Shown here: piece after piece, positions 1-7,520 of the stretch | How the letters are laid out: each line of letters opens with the position of its first letter | Position numbering within the stretch: the stretch's first letter is position 1 | Source of the DNA: CBDUJZ01 sp047629415 | GTDB taxonomy: Bacteria > Myxococcota_A > Bradymonadia > REDH01 | Direction: 5' to 3' | Assembly: GCA_047629415.1 (NCBI GenBank) | Contig: JBLHWZ010000203.1 | Span: forward strand, 1 to 10,266 | DNA length: 10,266 bases | The notes under the pieces: generated by a model | The model's input: only the letters and a program-made list of their open reading frames with translations | What the model was told of the DNA's origin: nothing | Databases searched by the model: none | Translations under genes and position numbers: made by a program

Positions 1-514
1 CACCGCGCTCCTCGAGATCGCGGTCTCCCAAGGCACCACGAACGCAATTCGGCAACAGCTGAACCGCGTCATGGAGGTCTACACGGCTTCCACGGAGCTT
101 CGGGTCGCGTTCTCGAACCCCACGCTTACGGTTGCTGATCGTAGCGCGATCGTGAAGGGGCTAGTTGTCCCACTCGGGCTCGCCCGCACGACTCAGAACT
201 TCCTCTTGGTCTTGGCCGAGAAAGGACGCCTCGTGGCGCTGCCGGACATCGCAAAGATGTTCAATAAGCTCGCCGATGAGAAGATGGGCGTTGTCCGCGC
301 CGAGGTTGTCTCGAGCGTCTCCGTGACCGACGGACAGCTGACCCGCCTGAAGGCTTCGCTTGCGCAGCTGACCGGCAAGACAATTCAGATTGAGACCCGC
401 GTTGACGAGGCCCTTATCGGTGGCCTCCAGATTCACGTCGACGGCAAGGTCTACGATACTTCAATTGCGACGCAGCTTCAGAAGCTGCGCGAATCAATTC
501 TTTCTAGCCTCTAA
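1..514 (+). CDS. atpH: ATP synthase F1 subunit delta (5' end missing)
   Basis: This is the delta subunit of F-type ATP synthase, the part of the peripheral stalk that clamps the top of the alpha3beta3 head to the b subunits. The reading frame is open from base 2, so the gene starts left of the window; about 170 residues are visible and the family is about 180 long, so only roughly 10 residues are lost. The first visible residues (TALLEIAVSQG) match the conserved N-terminal helix of the family, followed by ELRVAFSNPTL. The C-terminal part has the family pattern GGLQIHVDGKVYDTSI near the end. An internal ATG at base 71 is not the real start, because conserved sequence continues upstream of it. 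atpA follows after 41 nt, consistent with one operon. Confidence 0.95.
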   Translation, partial: TALLEIAVSQGTTNAIRQQLNRVMEVYTASTELRVAFSNPTLTVADRSAIVKGLVVPLGLARTTQNFLLVLAEKGRLVALPDIAKMFNKLADEKMGVVRAEVVSSVSVTDGQLTRLKASLAQLTGKTIQIETRVDEALIGGLQIHVDGKVYDTSIATQLQKLRESILSSL

Positions 515-555
515 CCAAGCGACGACTCGGCGCGAAAGCGCACAGCGAGGAGATT

Positions 556-2079
556 ATGGATATCAACGTCGAAGAGATCAGCCGCATCATCCGGTCCCAG
601 ATCGAGAACTACGACCAAAAGGTCGAAGTCTCGGAGACCGGCTCTGTTATCTCAGTAGGCGACGGCATTGCCCGCGTTTACGGCCTTGAAAAGGCTATGG
701 CCGGCGAACTCCTTGAGTTCCCCGGTGAGGTTTTCGGAATGGTCCTCAACCTCGAGGCAGACAACGTCGGTGCCGCGATTCTCGGCAGCGGCACTTCCAT
801 TAAGGAAGGCGACCCGGTGAAGCGTACCGGTCGTATCGTCGAGGTCCCGGTTGGAAAGGGCTTGGTCGGCCGCGTTGTAAACGCGCTCGGTCAGCCGATC
901 GATGGCAAGGGCCCGATCGAGACCGACACGTATCAGCGTGTTGAAGTGAAGGCGCCGGGTATCATCCAGCGTAAGTCGGTTCACGAGCCGATGCAGACCG
1001 GCCTGAAGGCGATCGACTCGCTCGTTCCCATTGGCCGTGGCCAGCGTGAGCTGATCATCGGTGACCGTCAGACGGGTAAGACCGCTGTCGCCATCGACAC
1101 GATCATCAACCAGCAGAACGAGAACACGAAAGAGAACCCGTGCTACTGCATCTACGTCGCTATCGGCCAGAAGCAGTCTACGGTTGCTCAGGTTGTCGAC
1201 AAGCTCCGTGAGAACGGCGCGATGGAGTACACCACCGTTGTCTCCGCAAGCGCGATCGAGGCTGCCCCGCTGCAGTTCCTCGCACCGTACGCTGGCGTGG
1301 CAATGGGCGAGTACTTCCGTGACAACGGGATGCACGCTCTCATCATCTACGATGACCTCTCGAAGCAGGCTGTTGCATACCGCCAGCTCTCGCTGCTCCT
1401 TCGTCGTCCTCCGGGACGTGAGGCGTATCCTGGAGATGTCTTCTACGTTCACAGCCGTCTCCTTGAGCGCGCTGCGAAGATGTCGGACCGCGAAGGCGCG
1501 GGCTCGCTGACAGCGTTGCCGATCATCGAGACGCAGGCTGGCGACGTCGCTGCCTACATCCCGACCAACGTGATCTCGATCACCGACGGCCAGATCTTCC
1601 TTGAGTCGGACCTCTTCTACTCGGGCGTGCGTCCAGCGATTAACGTTGGTGTCTCGGTCTCGCGTGTTGGTGGCTCGGCGCAAATCAAGGCGATGAAGCA
1701 GGTCGCTGGTACGCTCCGACTGGACCTCGCGCAGTACCGCGAGATGCAGGCTTTCGCTCAGTTCGCGTCCGACCTCGATGAGGCAACGCAGAACCAGCTG
1801 AAGCGTGGTGAGCGGATGACCGAGCTTCTTAAGCAGAAGCAGTACTCGCCCCTCCCGGTCGAAAAGCAGGTTCTTCTCATCTGGGGAGGCGCCAACGGTT
1901 ACGTCGACGACTTCCCGGTGAACTCGCTTGGTCGTTGGGAAGAGGAGCTCTACACCTACGTGGAGAGCAAGTACCCGGCGATCCTCGAGACGATCCGCAC
2001 CAAGAAGAAGATCACGGACGAGACCACCGCTTCCCTCAAGGAAGCTCTGGGCGCGTTCAACTCGCAGTTCGAGGCCTAG
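556..2079 (+). CDS. atpA: ATP synthase F1 subunit alpha
   Basis: This is the non-catalytic nucleotide-binding alpha subunit of the F1 head (507 aa; the E. coli protein is 513). In order it shows the N-terminal helix that contacts delta (about 1-25), the crown beta-barrel (about 26-95), the nucleotide-binding domain with Walker A GDRQTGKT at residues 169-176 (Lys175), and the alpha signature PAINVGVSVSRVGG around residues 360-373 with the arginine finger at Arg370. A helical C-terminal domain follows. The ATG is preceded by a good Shine-Dalgarno, GAGGAG, at 547-552. atpG follows 47 nt downstream. No missing or altered key residue was seen, so it is expected to be functional. Confidence 0.98.
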   Translation: MDINVEEISRIIRSQIENYDQKVEVSETGSVISVGDGIARVYGLEKAMAGELLEFPGEVFGMVLNLEADNVGAAILGSGTSIKEGDPVKRTGRIVEVPVGKGLVGRVVNALGQPIDGKGPIETDTYQRVEVKAPGIIQRKSVHEPMQTGLKAIDSLVPIGRGQRELIIGDRQTGKTAVAIDTIINQQNENTKENPCYCIYVAIGQKQSTVAQVVDKLRENGAMEYTTVVSASAIEAAPLQFLAPYAGVAMGEYFRDNGMHALIIYDDLSKQAVAYRQLSLLLRRPPGREAYPGDVFYVHSRLLERAAKMSDREGAGSLTALPIIETQAGDVAAYIPTNVISITDGQIFLESDLFYSGVRPAINVGVSVSRVGGSAQIKAMKQVAGTLRLDLAQYREMQAFAQFASDLDEATQNQLKRGERMTELLKQKQYSPLPVEKQVLLIWGGANGYVDDFPVNSLGRWEEELYTYVESKYPAILETIRTKKKITDETTASLKEALGAFNSQFEA

Positions 2080-2126
2080 GCACCGCTTCGCGTCTTCGGA
2101 CGTGAGCCGGCCTAACCGAGGTACCC

Positions 2127-3008
2127 ATGCCAAGCCTTAAAGAGACACGAAACCGACTCAAGTCGGTCAAGAACACGAAGAAGATCACCCGCGCGATGAA
2201 GCTCGTCGCCGCGGCGAAGCTTAAGCGTGCGCAGAAAGCGGTTGAGGAGGCCCGTCCTTACTCGCAGTTGATGCGAGGAATGATTGGCGAACTCTGTGCC
2301 GGCATCGACGCCGAGGCGCATCCGCTCTTCGCTCAGCAAGAGAGCCCGCGTAAGGCGCTCGTCATCCCGATGACGAGTGACCGCGGCCTCTGCGGTGGCT
2401 TCAACGCGACGGTCGCGCGCCGTGTGACAAAGCTCCTCACGGAGCAGTCTCCCGGCTTCGACGAGATCACCGTGTCGCCTCTCGGTAAGAAGGGCGGCGG
2501 TTTTGCACGTCGCGAGGGACTTCCGACACTCGCCGACCTTGATGGTCTGCGGGCGGAGACCCATGCGGAATCCGCGAAAGCGATCGCGGCAGAGGCAGTT
2601 CGCCTCTTCCTCGATACCGAAGTGGACGCCGTCTTTGTCATCTACAACGAGTTCGTCTCGGCGATGACCCAAGAGGTCGTTGTCCAGCAGCTGTTGCCGC
2701 TCGACCCCGACAGCTTCGACGATATCCCGAGCGACGCCGGCGCCTCTCGAGATTTCATCTTCGAGCCAGGTGAAGAGGAGTTGCTCATGGCGCTCCTCCC
2801 GCGTTTCATTCGGACGCAGGTCCTCAGCGCTTTGCTGGAGTCCGATGCATCCGAGATGGGCGCGCGAATGACCGCGATGGATAACGCGACGACCAACGCT
2901 ACCGACCTCATCGACCGCCTCACGCTGCAAATCAACCGCGCGCGTCAGGCGATTATTACGACCGAACTTATGGAAATCACGTCCGGTGCTGAAAGCCTCA
3001 AGGGCTAG
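2127..3008 (+). CDS. atpG: ATP synthase F1 subunit gamma
   Basis: This is the central rotor shaft of F1, which couples proton-driven rotation of the c-ring to catalysis in beta. The 293-residue length is normal. The N-terminal coiled-coil helix begins with the typical MPSLKETRNRLKSVKNTKKI, a Rossmann-like middle domain contains the segment SDRGLCGGFNA, and the C-terminal helix carries the family signature ITTELMEITSGAES at residues 277-290. A GAGGT ribosome-binding site at 2118-2122 supports this ATG. The gene lies between atpA and atpD as in most bacterial atp operons, 30 nt before atpD. Confidence 0.97.
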   Translation: MPSLKETRNRLKSVKNTKKITRAMKLVAAAKLKRAQKAVEEARPYSQLMRGMIGELCAGIDAEAHPLFAQQESPRKALVIPMTSDRGLCGGFNATVARRVTKLLTEQSPGFDEITVSPLGKKGGGFARREGLPTLADLDGLRAETHAESAKAIAAEAVRLFLDTEVDAVFVIYNEFVSAMTQEVVVQQLLPLDPDSFDDIPSDAGASRDFIFEPGEEELLMALLPRFIRTQVLSALLESDASEMGARMTAMDNATTNATDLIDRLTLQINRARQAIITTELMEITSGAESLKG

Positions 3009-3038
3009 CATCGCGAAGTAACCGTCAGGAGAAGACAC

Positions 3039-4643
3039 ATGTCGACCGAACTCACAGCGACCGCAGGTTCGAACCTGGGACGAGTTGTCCAAGTCATCGG
3101 CCCCGTCGTAGACGTCGCCTTCGATGATGGAGAGCTCCCCGCGATCCTCAACGCGCTCACCGTCACGAACCCCGCAATCGATGCTTCCGAATGGAACCTC
3201 ACGCTCGAGGTTGCATCGCACCTCGGTGAGAACATCGTGCGTACCATTTCGATGGACTCGACGGACGGCCTCGTTCGCGGAATGGCGGTTCAGAACTCTG
3301 GCGGCCCCATCATGATGCCGGTTGGCCGCGAGGTCCTCGGCCGCATCTTGAACGTCACCGGCAAGCCGGTCGACGACCTCAAGATCTTGAAGATGAAGGA
3401 CGGGACGCTCGTCCGCGGCACGTTCGTCAGCGAGACGGACTCGGAGTACACGCTTACGTACTACGATCCCGAGCACGTCACTCAAGGCAAGGACATCCAG
3501 ATTGCGAAGGCGGACATCGCCAGCGAGCTGGAGACAGAGTCCACGGCCACGATGCCGATTCACCGGGATGCTCCGAAGTTCGAAGAGCTGACCACCGAAG
3601 CCGAGATGTTCGAAACGGGCATCAAGGTCGTCGACCTTCTCGCACCGTACGCACGTGGCGGTAAGATTGGCCTCTTCGGCGGCGCAGGCGTCGGCAAGAC
3701 CGTTCTCATCATGGAGCTCATCAACAACGTCGCAATGGCGCACGGTGGTGTATCCGTGTTCGCTGGCGTCGGTGAGCGTACTCGTGAAGGCAACGACCTT
3801 TTCTGGGAGATGCTCGAGTCCAACGTCATGGCGCCGAACGGCGACTGGGACAAGTCGCGCTGCGCACTGGTCTACGGCCAGATGAACGAGCCTCCTGGAG
3901 CGCGTGCACGGGTTGCTCTCTCGGCTCTTACAGTCGCGGAGTACTTCCGTGACGAGCAGGGCCAGGACGTTCTGCTCTTCGTCGACAACATCTTCCGCTT
4001 CACACAGGCGGGATCCGAGGTTTCGGCGCTCCTTGGCCGAATCCCCTCCGCAGTTGGCTACCAGCCGACACTCGCCACCGAGATGGGCGCCCTTCAGGAG
4101 CGCATCACGACGACGAACCGCGGCTCGATCACATCGGTCCAGGCTGTCTACGTTCCCGCAGACGACCTTACCGACCCGGCGCCGGCAACGACCTTCGCTC
4201 ACCTCGATGCGACGACCGTTCTTTCGCGGCCGATCGCTTCGCTCGGTATCTACCCGGCAGTTGACCCGCTCGACTCCACGTCGCGCCTGTTGGCTCCTGA
4301 AATCCTCGGCGACCGGCACTACAACTTGGCCCGTCAGGTCCAGGCTGTTCTCCAGCGCTACAAGGAACTCCAGGACATCATCGCGATTCTCGGCATGGAC
4401 GAGCTCTCCGAAGAGGATAAGCTCTCGGTCTCTCGCGCACGCAAGATTCAGCGATTCCTCTCGCAGCCGTTCTTCGTTGCTCAGCAGTTCACCGGCACGC
4501 CCGGCAAGCTGGTGAAGCTTGAGGACACCCTCAACGGCTTCGAGGCCCTCGTTAACGGCGACGTTGACCACATTCCCGAGCAGGCGTTCCTCTACGTCGG
4601 TACGCTCGAAGAGGCCATCGAGAAGGCCAAGACGCTCACATAA
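3039..4643 (+). CDS. atpD: ATP synthase F1 subunit beta, with large internal insertion
   Basis: This is the catalytic subunit of F1, where ATP is made or hydrolysed. All core motifs are present: Walker A GGAGVGKT at residues 214-221 (Lys220, equivalent to E. coli Lys155), GERTR with the catalytic Glu246 (equivalent to E. coli Glu181), the family signature PAVDPLDSTS, and DELSEED at residues 454-460, which touches gamma and epsilon. The protein is 534 aa, while the family is usually about 460-480. Most of the excess is a segment at about residues 114-171, described separately; a smaller insert of about 8 residues lies at 264-271. The start is supported by AGGAG at 3027-3031. The stop codon shares one base with the atpC start (TAATG), which suggests translational coupling. 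Confidence 0.97.
   Translation: MSTELTATAGSNLGRVVQVIGPVVDVAFDDGELPAILNALTVTNPAIDASEWNLTLEVASHLGENIVRTISMDSTDGLVRGMAVQNSGGPIMMPVGREVLGRILNVTGKPVDDLKILKMKDGTLVRGTFVSETDSEYTLTYYDPEHVTQGKDIQIAKADIASELETESTATMPIHRDAPKFEELTTEAEMFETGIKVVDLLAPYARGGKIGLFGGAGVGKTVLIMELINNVAMAHGGVSVFAGVGERTREGNDLFWEMLESNVMAPNGDWDKSRCALVYGQMNEPPGARARVALSALTVAEYFRDEQGQDVLLFVDNIFRFTQAGSEVSALLGRIPSAVGYQPTLATEMGALQERITTTNRGSITSVQAVYVPADDLTDPAPATTFAHLDATTVLSRPIASLGIYPAVDPLDSTSRLLAPEILGDRHYNLARQVQAVLQRYKELQDIIAILGMDELSEEDKLSVSRARKIQRFLSQPFFVAQQFTGTPGKLVKLEDTLNGFEALVNGDVDHIPEQAFLYVGTLEEAIEKAKTLT
3378..3551 (+). other. Inserted module inside AtpD, small beta-barrel-like
   Basis: This covers AtpD residues 114-171. In E. coli beta about 12 residues separate the PVD of the GxPVD motif from the IHR that precedes the Walker A region; here about 61 do, so roughly 49 are extra. 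The insert is in frame, with codon use like the rest of atpD. It reads as alternating beta-strand pattern: a hydrophobic strand, then KDGTLVRGTFVSETDSEYTL, a turn with DPEH, then GKDIQIAKADIA and a short acidic tail. The K-D-G-x-x-x-x-G-x-x-x-x-E-T-D and final x-x-D-I elements resemble small Sm/SH3-like barrels seen in other bacterial proteins. That resemblance is from memory and unverified. The attachment point suggests it would sit on the outer face of F1, which is inference. Confidence 0.75.
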
Positions 4644-5059
4644 TGGCAGACCTCCAGCTCGAAATCGTCACGCCCACAACCACTGTCTACGCTGGCGCGA
4701 TCACAGAAGTGACGCTCCCCGGCGCGCTCGGTGAGATGGGTGTGCTTCCCGGCCACCTTCCGCTCATCACGAGTTTGAAGGCCGGCGAGCTTGTCGCGTT
4801 TACGCCGTCGGGCGTTCGCTACTTCGCCGTGGAGCCCGGCTTTGCACAGGTTCTTCCTGGGCGTGTCCGCGTTCTCGTCGACGAGTGCTTTGGCGCCGGC
4901 GACATCGATGAAGCCGAAGCGAAGGCGGCATTGGCCGACTACGAGAAGCGCGTCGACAAGGACGAGTTCAGGTCGGATGCCGAGCTTACAGAGGCGACGG
5001 CGGTCGCGGCGAGCCACCGCGCACGCCTCTCGATTAAGGAGCGCGCTACCAAGGGGTAG
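4643..5059 (+). CDS. atpC: ATP synthase F1 subunit epsilon
   Basis: This is the epsilon subunit, a rotor component that joins gamma to the c-ring and can inhibit ATP hydrolysis. The 138 residues fit the family. An N-terminal beta-sandwich of about 85 residues shows the usual pattern LEIVTPTTTVYAG, then VTLPGALGEMGVLPGHLPL and the GxxxYFAVEPGFAQV strand. A helical, charged C-terminal region from about residue 95 corresponds to the regulatory helical hairpin. The ATG overlaps the atpD stop by one base and has no strong ribosome-binding site of its own, so translation probably depends on ribosomes finishing atpD. It is the last gene of the operon, with the terminator 13 nt downstream. Confidence 0.96.
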   Translation: MADLQLEIVTPTTTVYAGAITEVTLPGALGEMGVLPGHLPLITSLKAGELVAFTPSGVRYFAVEPGFAQVLPGRVRVLVDECFGAGDIDEAEAKAALADYEKRVDKDEFRSDAELTEATAVAASHRARLSIKERATKG

Positions 5060-5072
5060 AGCGCGAGCCATA

Positions 5073-5121
5073 AAAAACGAAGACTGCCGCACTCGTCATG
5101 AGCGCGGCAGTCTTCGTTTTT
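5073..5121 (+). terminator. Strong intrinsic terminator of the atp operon
   Basis: Bases 5073-5090 and 5104-5121 form a perfect 18-bp inverted repeat, with a GC-rich centre (GACTGCCGC / GCGGCAGTC) and flanking A and T tracts. The loop region can add three more pairs (CTC/GAG) after one A-C mismatch, leaving a 5-nt loop. The T run at 5117-5121 closes the + strand terminator. The matching A run at 5073-5077 means it could also stop transcription arriving on the - strand. It begins 13 nt after the atpC stop. Confidence 0.93.
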
Positions 5122-5161
5122 GATGTGTAAAGGTGGCTTGCAACCAGATGCTCTTCAGAAC

Positions 5162-5530
5162 ATGACGGCCGACGGGACAGACGAGCGGGACTTCGCCGAG
5201 AGCATGCCGCCAGCACCTATCGGGTATCAGCTCCCGGTTCGGGCCGTGGTGGCAGCCGCTCTGAGCCTCGGCGTCGCGTTGTATGAAGTGTCCCTTCGCC
5301 TGCTCTACTCGTCGAAGCAGCAATGTTTCGAGGAGGGGTGTCACCTCTATGGACAGTCGGAGTGCCGTCTGCCGGCTCAGGTCGAGGCCGTCGGCTGGCT
5401 GGCTGATGTTGGTGGCTACGCTCACGGCTTGGTTGGTTGCGCGCCGGAGACAAAGAAGCGGGTCGGGTTTATCTTACCGCAGCCAGACTTCGTCTTTCTA
5501 GGAGGCGCACGACGAGCTCCGGCCAACTAG
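5162..5530 (+). CDS. Doubtful hypothetical protein
   Basis: This frame gives 122 residues from ATG 5162; the frame stays open back to 5120, but that is inside the terminator tail. I do not recognise the product. It has a moderately hydrophobic stretch at about residues 25-45 (PVRAVVAAALSLGVALYEV), interrupted by charged residues, so a membrane segment is possible but weak. Four cysteines lie in the second half. No ribosome-binding site or promoter is visible ahead of it, and the opposite strand also has open frames here, so base composition alone could explain it. It would fill the otherwise empty gap between the atp terminator and the next promoter. The region could equally be non-coding or decayed. 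Confidence 0.25.
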   Translation: MTADGTDERDFAESMPPAPIGYQLPVRAVVAAALSLGVALYEVSLRLLYSSKQQCFEEGCHLYGQSECRLPAQVEAVGWLADVGGYAHGLVGCAPETKKRVGFILPQPDFVFLGGARRAPAN

Positions 5531-5565
5531 CGGCACACTTCGTTCGCTGCACCACGTCCGGCGTC

Positions 5566-5593
5566 TTGCTACTGTCAGAGCGCCCACTATACT
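5566..5593 (+). promoter_or_regulatory. Candidate sigma70-type promoter for the envelope pair
   Basis: TTGCTA (5566-5571) and TATACT (5588-5593) match the -35 and -10 consensus at four and five of six positions and are separated by 16 nt. Transcription would start near base 5600, about 24 nt before the ATG at 5624. The site follows a gap with no convincing gene, as expected for the head of a new operon. The call rests on sequence resemblance only. Confidence 0.55.
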
Positions 5594-5623
5594 CCGCCCA
5601 ACTCCTAGCTCCCTCGGCGGAAG

Positions 5624-6469
5624 ATGAAGAAAGCGCTCCTCTCTGGCCTCGCACTTGCGTTCGCGCTCCCCGCGACCACCGCTTGGTCCCAGACGACTTC
5701 AGACGGCATCGGCACGAATTTGGATAATGGCGAGAGCGCCGTGCCCGAAGACGCCGTCGGCGACGCCGAGGACATCCTCGCCCTCTCCGAGTACGTGCCC
5801 CGATTCTACCAAGTCTCGGCTCGGGCCTGGGCGATCAAGGTTCCAGGTGCTCTGATTGGGGCGTTCTTCGACGCTCACACAGACATGTGGACCGACGGTG
5901 TGCAGAACTTCGCCTATGGTGTCGAGTTCACCACTCGGATGCCGGACAAGTACGACCTCGTCCTGAGCCTCGACTGGGCGAATCTGAAGACGCCCGACGG
6001 CTTTTGGCTTGAAGCTGACGATCCTCTCCGTGACGCCGAGTATGCAGACAACAACTTGTCTGCGCTGACGCTCGACACCTCATTCCACTGGCACAACTCG
6101 CTCGATCGACAGGGCAATGTGCAGCTCTACTATGGGCTCGGTCTTGGGGTTCTCGTCTTCCTCGGTGACTTCACGAAGGACGATGTCGACACGCAGGCCT
6201 GCGAGTTCGATGAGGACGACCGCAACTCAACGAACGTTGGTCTGCTCGACCGCTGCTTCGATGACCAGGGTAGCCCTTTCATTACGGCAACTAACGAGGC
6301 CCAAAATATTCCCCCGGTGCTGCCGTCGATCTCAGCAACGCTCGGACTTCGATTTCTGATCGCGGACTCGCTGGCCATCTCGCTCGAAGGTGGTTGGAAG
6401 AGCATCTACGCATACGGCGGGATCGAGCTGGGCTATTTCTGGGAAGCTCAACCGAGGAATCGAGATTGA
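5624..6469 (+). CDS. Putative outer-membrane beta-barrel protein
   Basis: The 281-residue product begins with a clear Sec signal peptide: MKK, a hydrophobic core to about residue 17, and a likely cleavage site after AWS (residue 22). After a short acidic linker (about 24-55) the protein shows repeated amphipathic strands rich in aromatic residues and glycine, for example FAYGVEFTTRM, YDLVLSLDWANL, LYYGLGLGVLVFLG and a near-C-terminal GGIELGYFW, the style of small outer-membrane barrels. Cys193 and Cys211 bracket an acidic segment (EFDEDDRNS), which could be a disulfide-closed loop. No specific family is recognised and no function is proposed. The signal peptide and the upstream promoter support the start; the purine-rich sequence before it is a weak ribosome-binding site. 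Its stop overlaps the next gene's start. Confidence 0.85.
   Translation: MKKALLSGLALAFALPATTAWSQTTSDGIGTNLDNGESAVPEDAVGDAEDILALSEYVPRFYQVSARAWAIKVPGALIGAFFDAHTDMWTDGVQNFAYGVEFTTRMPDKYDLVLSLDWANLKTPDGFWLEADDPLRDAEYADNNLSALTLDTSFHWHNSLDRQGNVQLYYGLGLGVLVFLGDFTKDDVDTQACEFDEDDRNSTNVGLLDRCFDDQGSPFITATNEAQNIPPVLPSISATLGLRFLIADSLAISLEGGWKSIYAYGGIELGYFWEAQPRNRD
6454..6458 (+). promoter_or_regulatory. Ribosome-binding site that fixes a TTG start
   Basis: GAGGA at 6454-6458 lies inside the end of the barrel gene, 7 nt before TTG 6466. This is ideal spacing and decides the start of the lipoprotein gene in favour of TTG over the in-frame ATG at 6394. Confidence 0.7.
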
Positions 6470-7449
6470 GGATCCAATTCGCAATCGCCGTCTTGGTCCT
6501 CGTCGGGTGCAGTGACGACTCCCTTCTCGTCACCCCTGATATCCCATCGCGGGACTCCGGTAACTCCGACGCCGCAACCGCCGAAGACATTCGTGTGAGC
6601 GAGCGAGATGTTGGCGAGCCTGACATCGCCCGCGTTGACGTCCCACCGAGCGACAGCGGTCAAGAAGATACCGATCCTGGTGACACTACGACCGAGGACG
6701 CGAGAGATCCGACGCAGGCTGGTGGCATCATTGTATTCGAGGTCCGTGCGCCCGGCGTGGGTGACCTCGAGTCAGGCGGTGTCGGCGCGAACTTCGACCT
6801 GTTGCAGGCGACCCCCGGATCCGCGCCTGTGGCGAGCATCGGGGCTTGTGAGATACGTGATACTAGCGAGGGGGCCGACATTCTCGAGACGGGCCCGTCG
6901 TTTGACGCGGGCCAGATCACGATCGGCGTGGCGGATACCAACTATGCCTTGGACTACATAGGCGAGACCTATGTTTCCAACGCTTCTGAAGAGCAAATCG
7001 AGTTCTTCGCAGCCGGTGATACGATCACGATGACGGCGGCGGGTGGGCTTGAGGTCGATGGGTTCGAGATGAGCGTTATCGCTCCCGCCGACCCGACGAT
7101 TACAGCGCCTGTTTGGGGCTCGTTCGACGGTGGTGACCGGGACGAACCGCTTTCCATCGTTTGGACAGGATCGGGGGGAACCAGCTTGGTGATCAGCATC
7201 ATCCCGGTCGAAGTTTTCCCTGAACCGGGCGTCGCGGACGGCAACGCGATTACCTGTACCGTTGAGGACACCGGCTCTTACACCGTGCCAGTTGAGGCGC
7301 TCGCATACCTGCCGGAGCCAGAAGGGTTTGGCGGAGGAACGGTGGCGCTGACGGTCGTCCGAGTGGTGAACGAGACAGAATTCGTGGGCATCACCGAGGT
7401 GACGGCCAACGCGACGGCCAGTCACACGATCGTCGGTACGATGGAGTAG
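6466..7449 (+). CDS. Predicted lipoprotein with Asp-rich linker
   Basis: Read from TTG 6466, the product has 327 residues and opens with a textbook lipoprotein signal: MRIQFAIAVLVLVGC, with lipobox LVGC and lipidated Cys15. Ser follows at +2, which by the usual rule favours transfer to the outer membrane. Residues about 16-83 are a low-complexity linker rich in Asp, Ser, Glu and Thr, typical of secreted lipoproteins in myxobacterial relatives. The remainder (about 86-327) is beta-rich with few charged helices; Cys128 and Cys264 could pair. The in-frame ATG at 6394 would place a charged stretch before the signal and overlap the barrel gene by 76 nt, so it is rejected. The TTGA overlap with the barrel gene suggests coupled translation and a joint envelope role. 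The family is unknown to me. Confidence 0.85.
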   Translation: MRIQFAIAVLVLVGCSDDSLLVTPDIPSRDSGNSDAATAEDIRVSERDVGEPDIARVDVPPSDSGQEDTDPGDTTTEDARDPTQAGGIIVFEVRAPGVGDLESGGVGANFDLLQATPGSAPVASIGACEIRDTSEGADILETGPSFDAGQITIGVADTNYALDYIGETYVSNASEEQIEFFAAGDTITMTAAGGLEVDGFEMSVIAPADPTITAPVWGSFDGGDRDEPLSIVWTGSGGTSLVISIIPVEVFPEPGVADGNAITCTVEDTGSYTVPVEALAYLPEPEGFGGGTVALTVVRVVNETEFVGITEVTANATASHTIVGTME

Positions 7450-7520
7450 CGCCGCCGGGTGGCGCCGCTGAGTAGCGCCTTGGTTTCGCGCTTCCGAGTA
7501 CTGCGGTGCGTCAATGATGT

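Noticed and set aside
71..73. ATG at 71 as the atpH start
   Set aside because: Conserved delta-subunit N-terminal sequence continues in frame upstream to base 2, so this is an internal Met.
652..2133. 493-codon open frame on the - strand across atpA
   Set aside because: Same cause: antisense shadow of atpA with Arg/Asp/Leu-rich translation and no recognisable motif.
2112..4571. 819-codon open frame on the - strand across atpG and atpD
   Set aside because: It lies wholly antisense to two highly conserved genes; long antisense frames are expected from the codon bias of G+C-rich genes, and the translation shows no domain-like pattern.
5096..5425. 109-codon - strand frame in the gap after the atp operon
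   Set aside because: It begins with GTG without a visible ribosome-binding site and runs into the terminator; no better supported than the weak + strand frame, so not listed as a gene.
7448..7482. GC-rich imperfect stem-loops after the lipoprotein gene
   Set aside because: Stems are short and interrupted by bulges and no T run follows, so an intrinsic terminator cannot be claimed.
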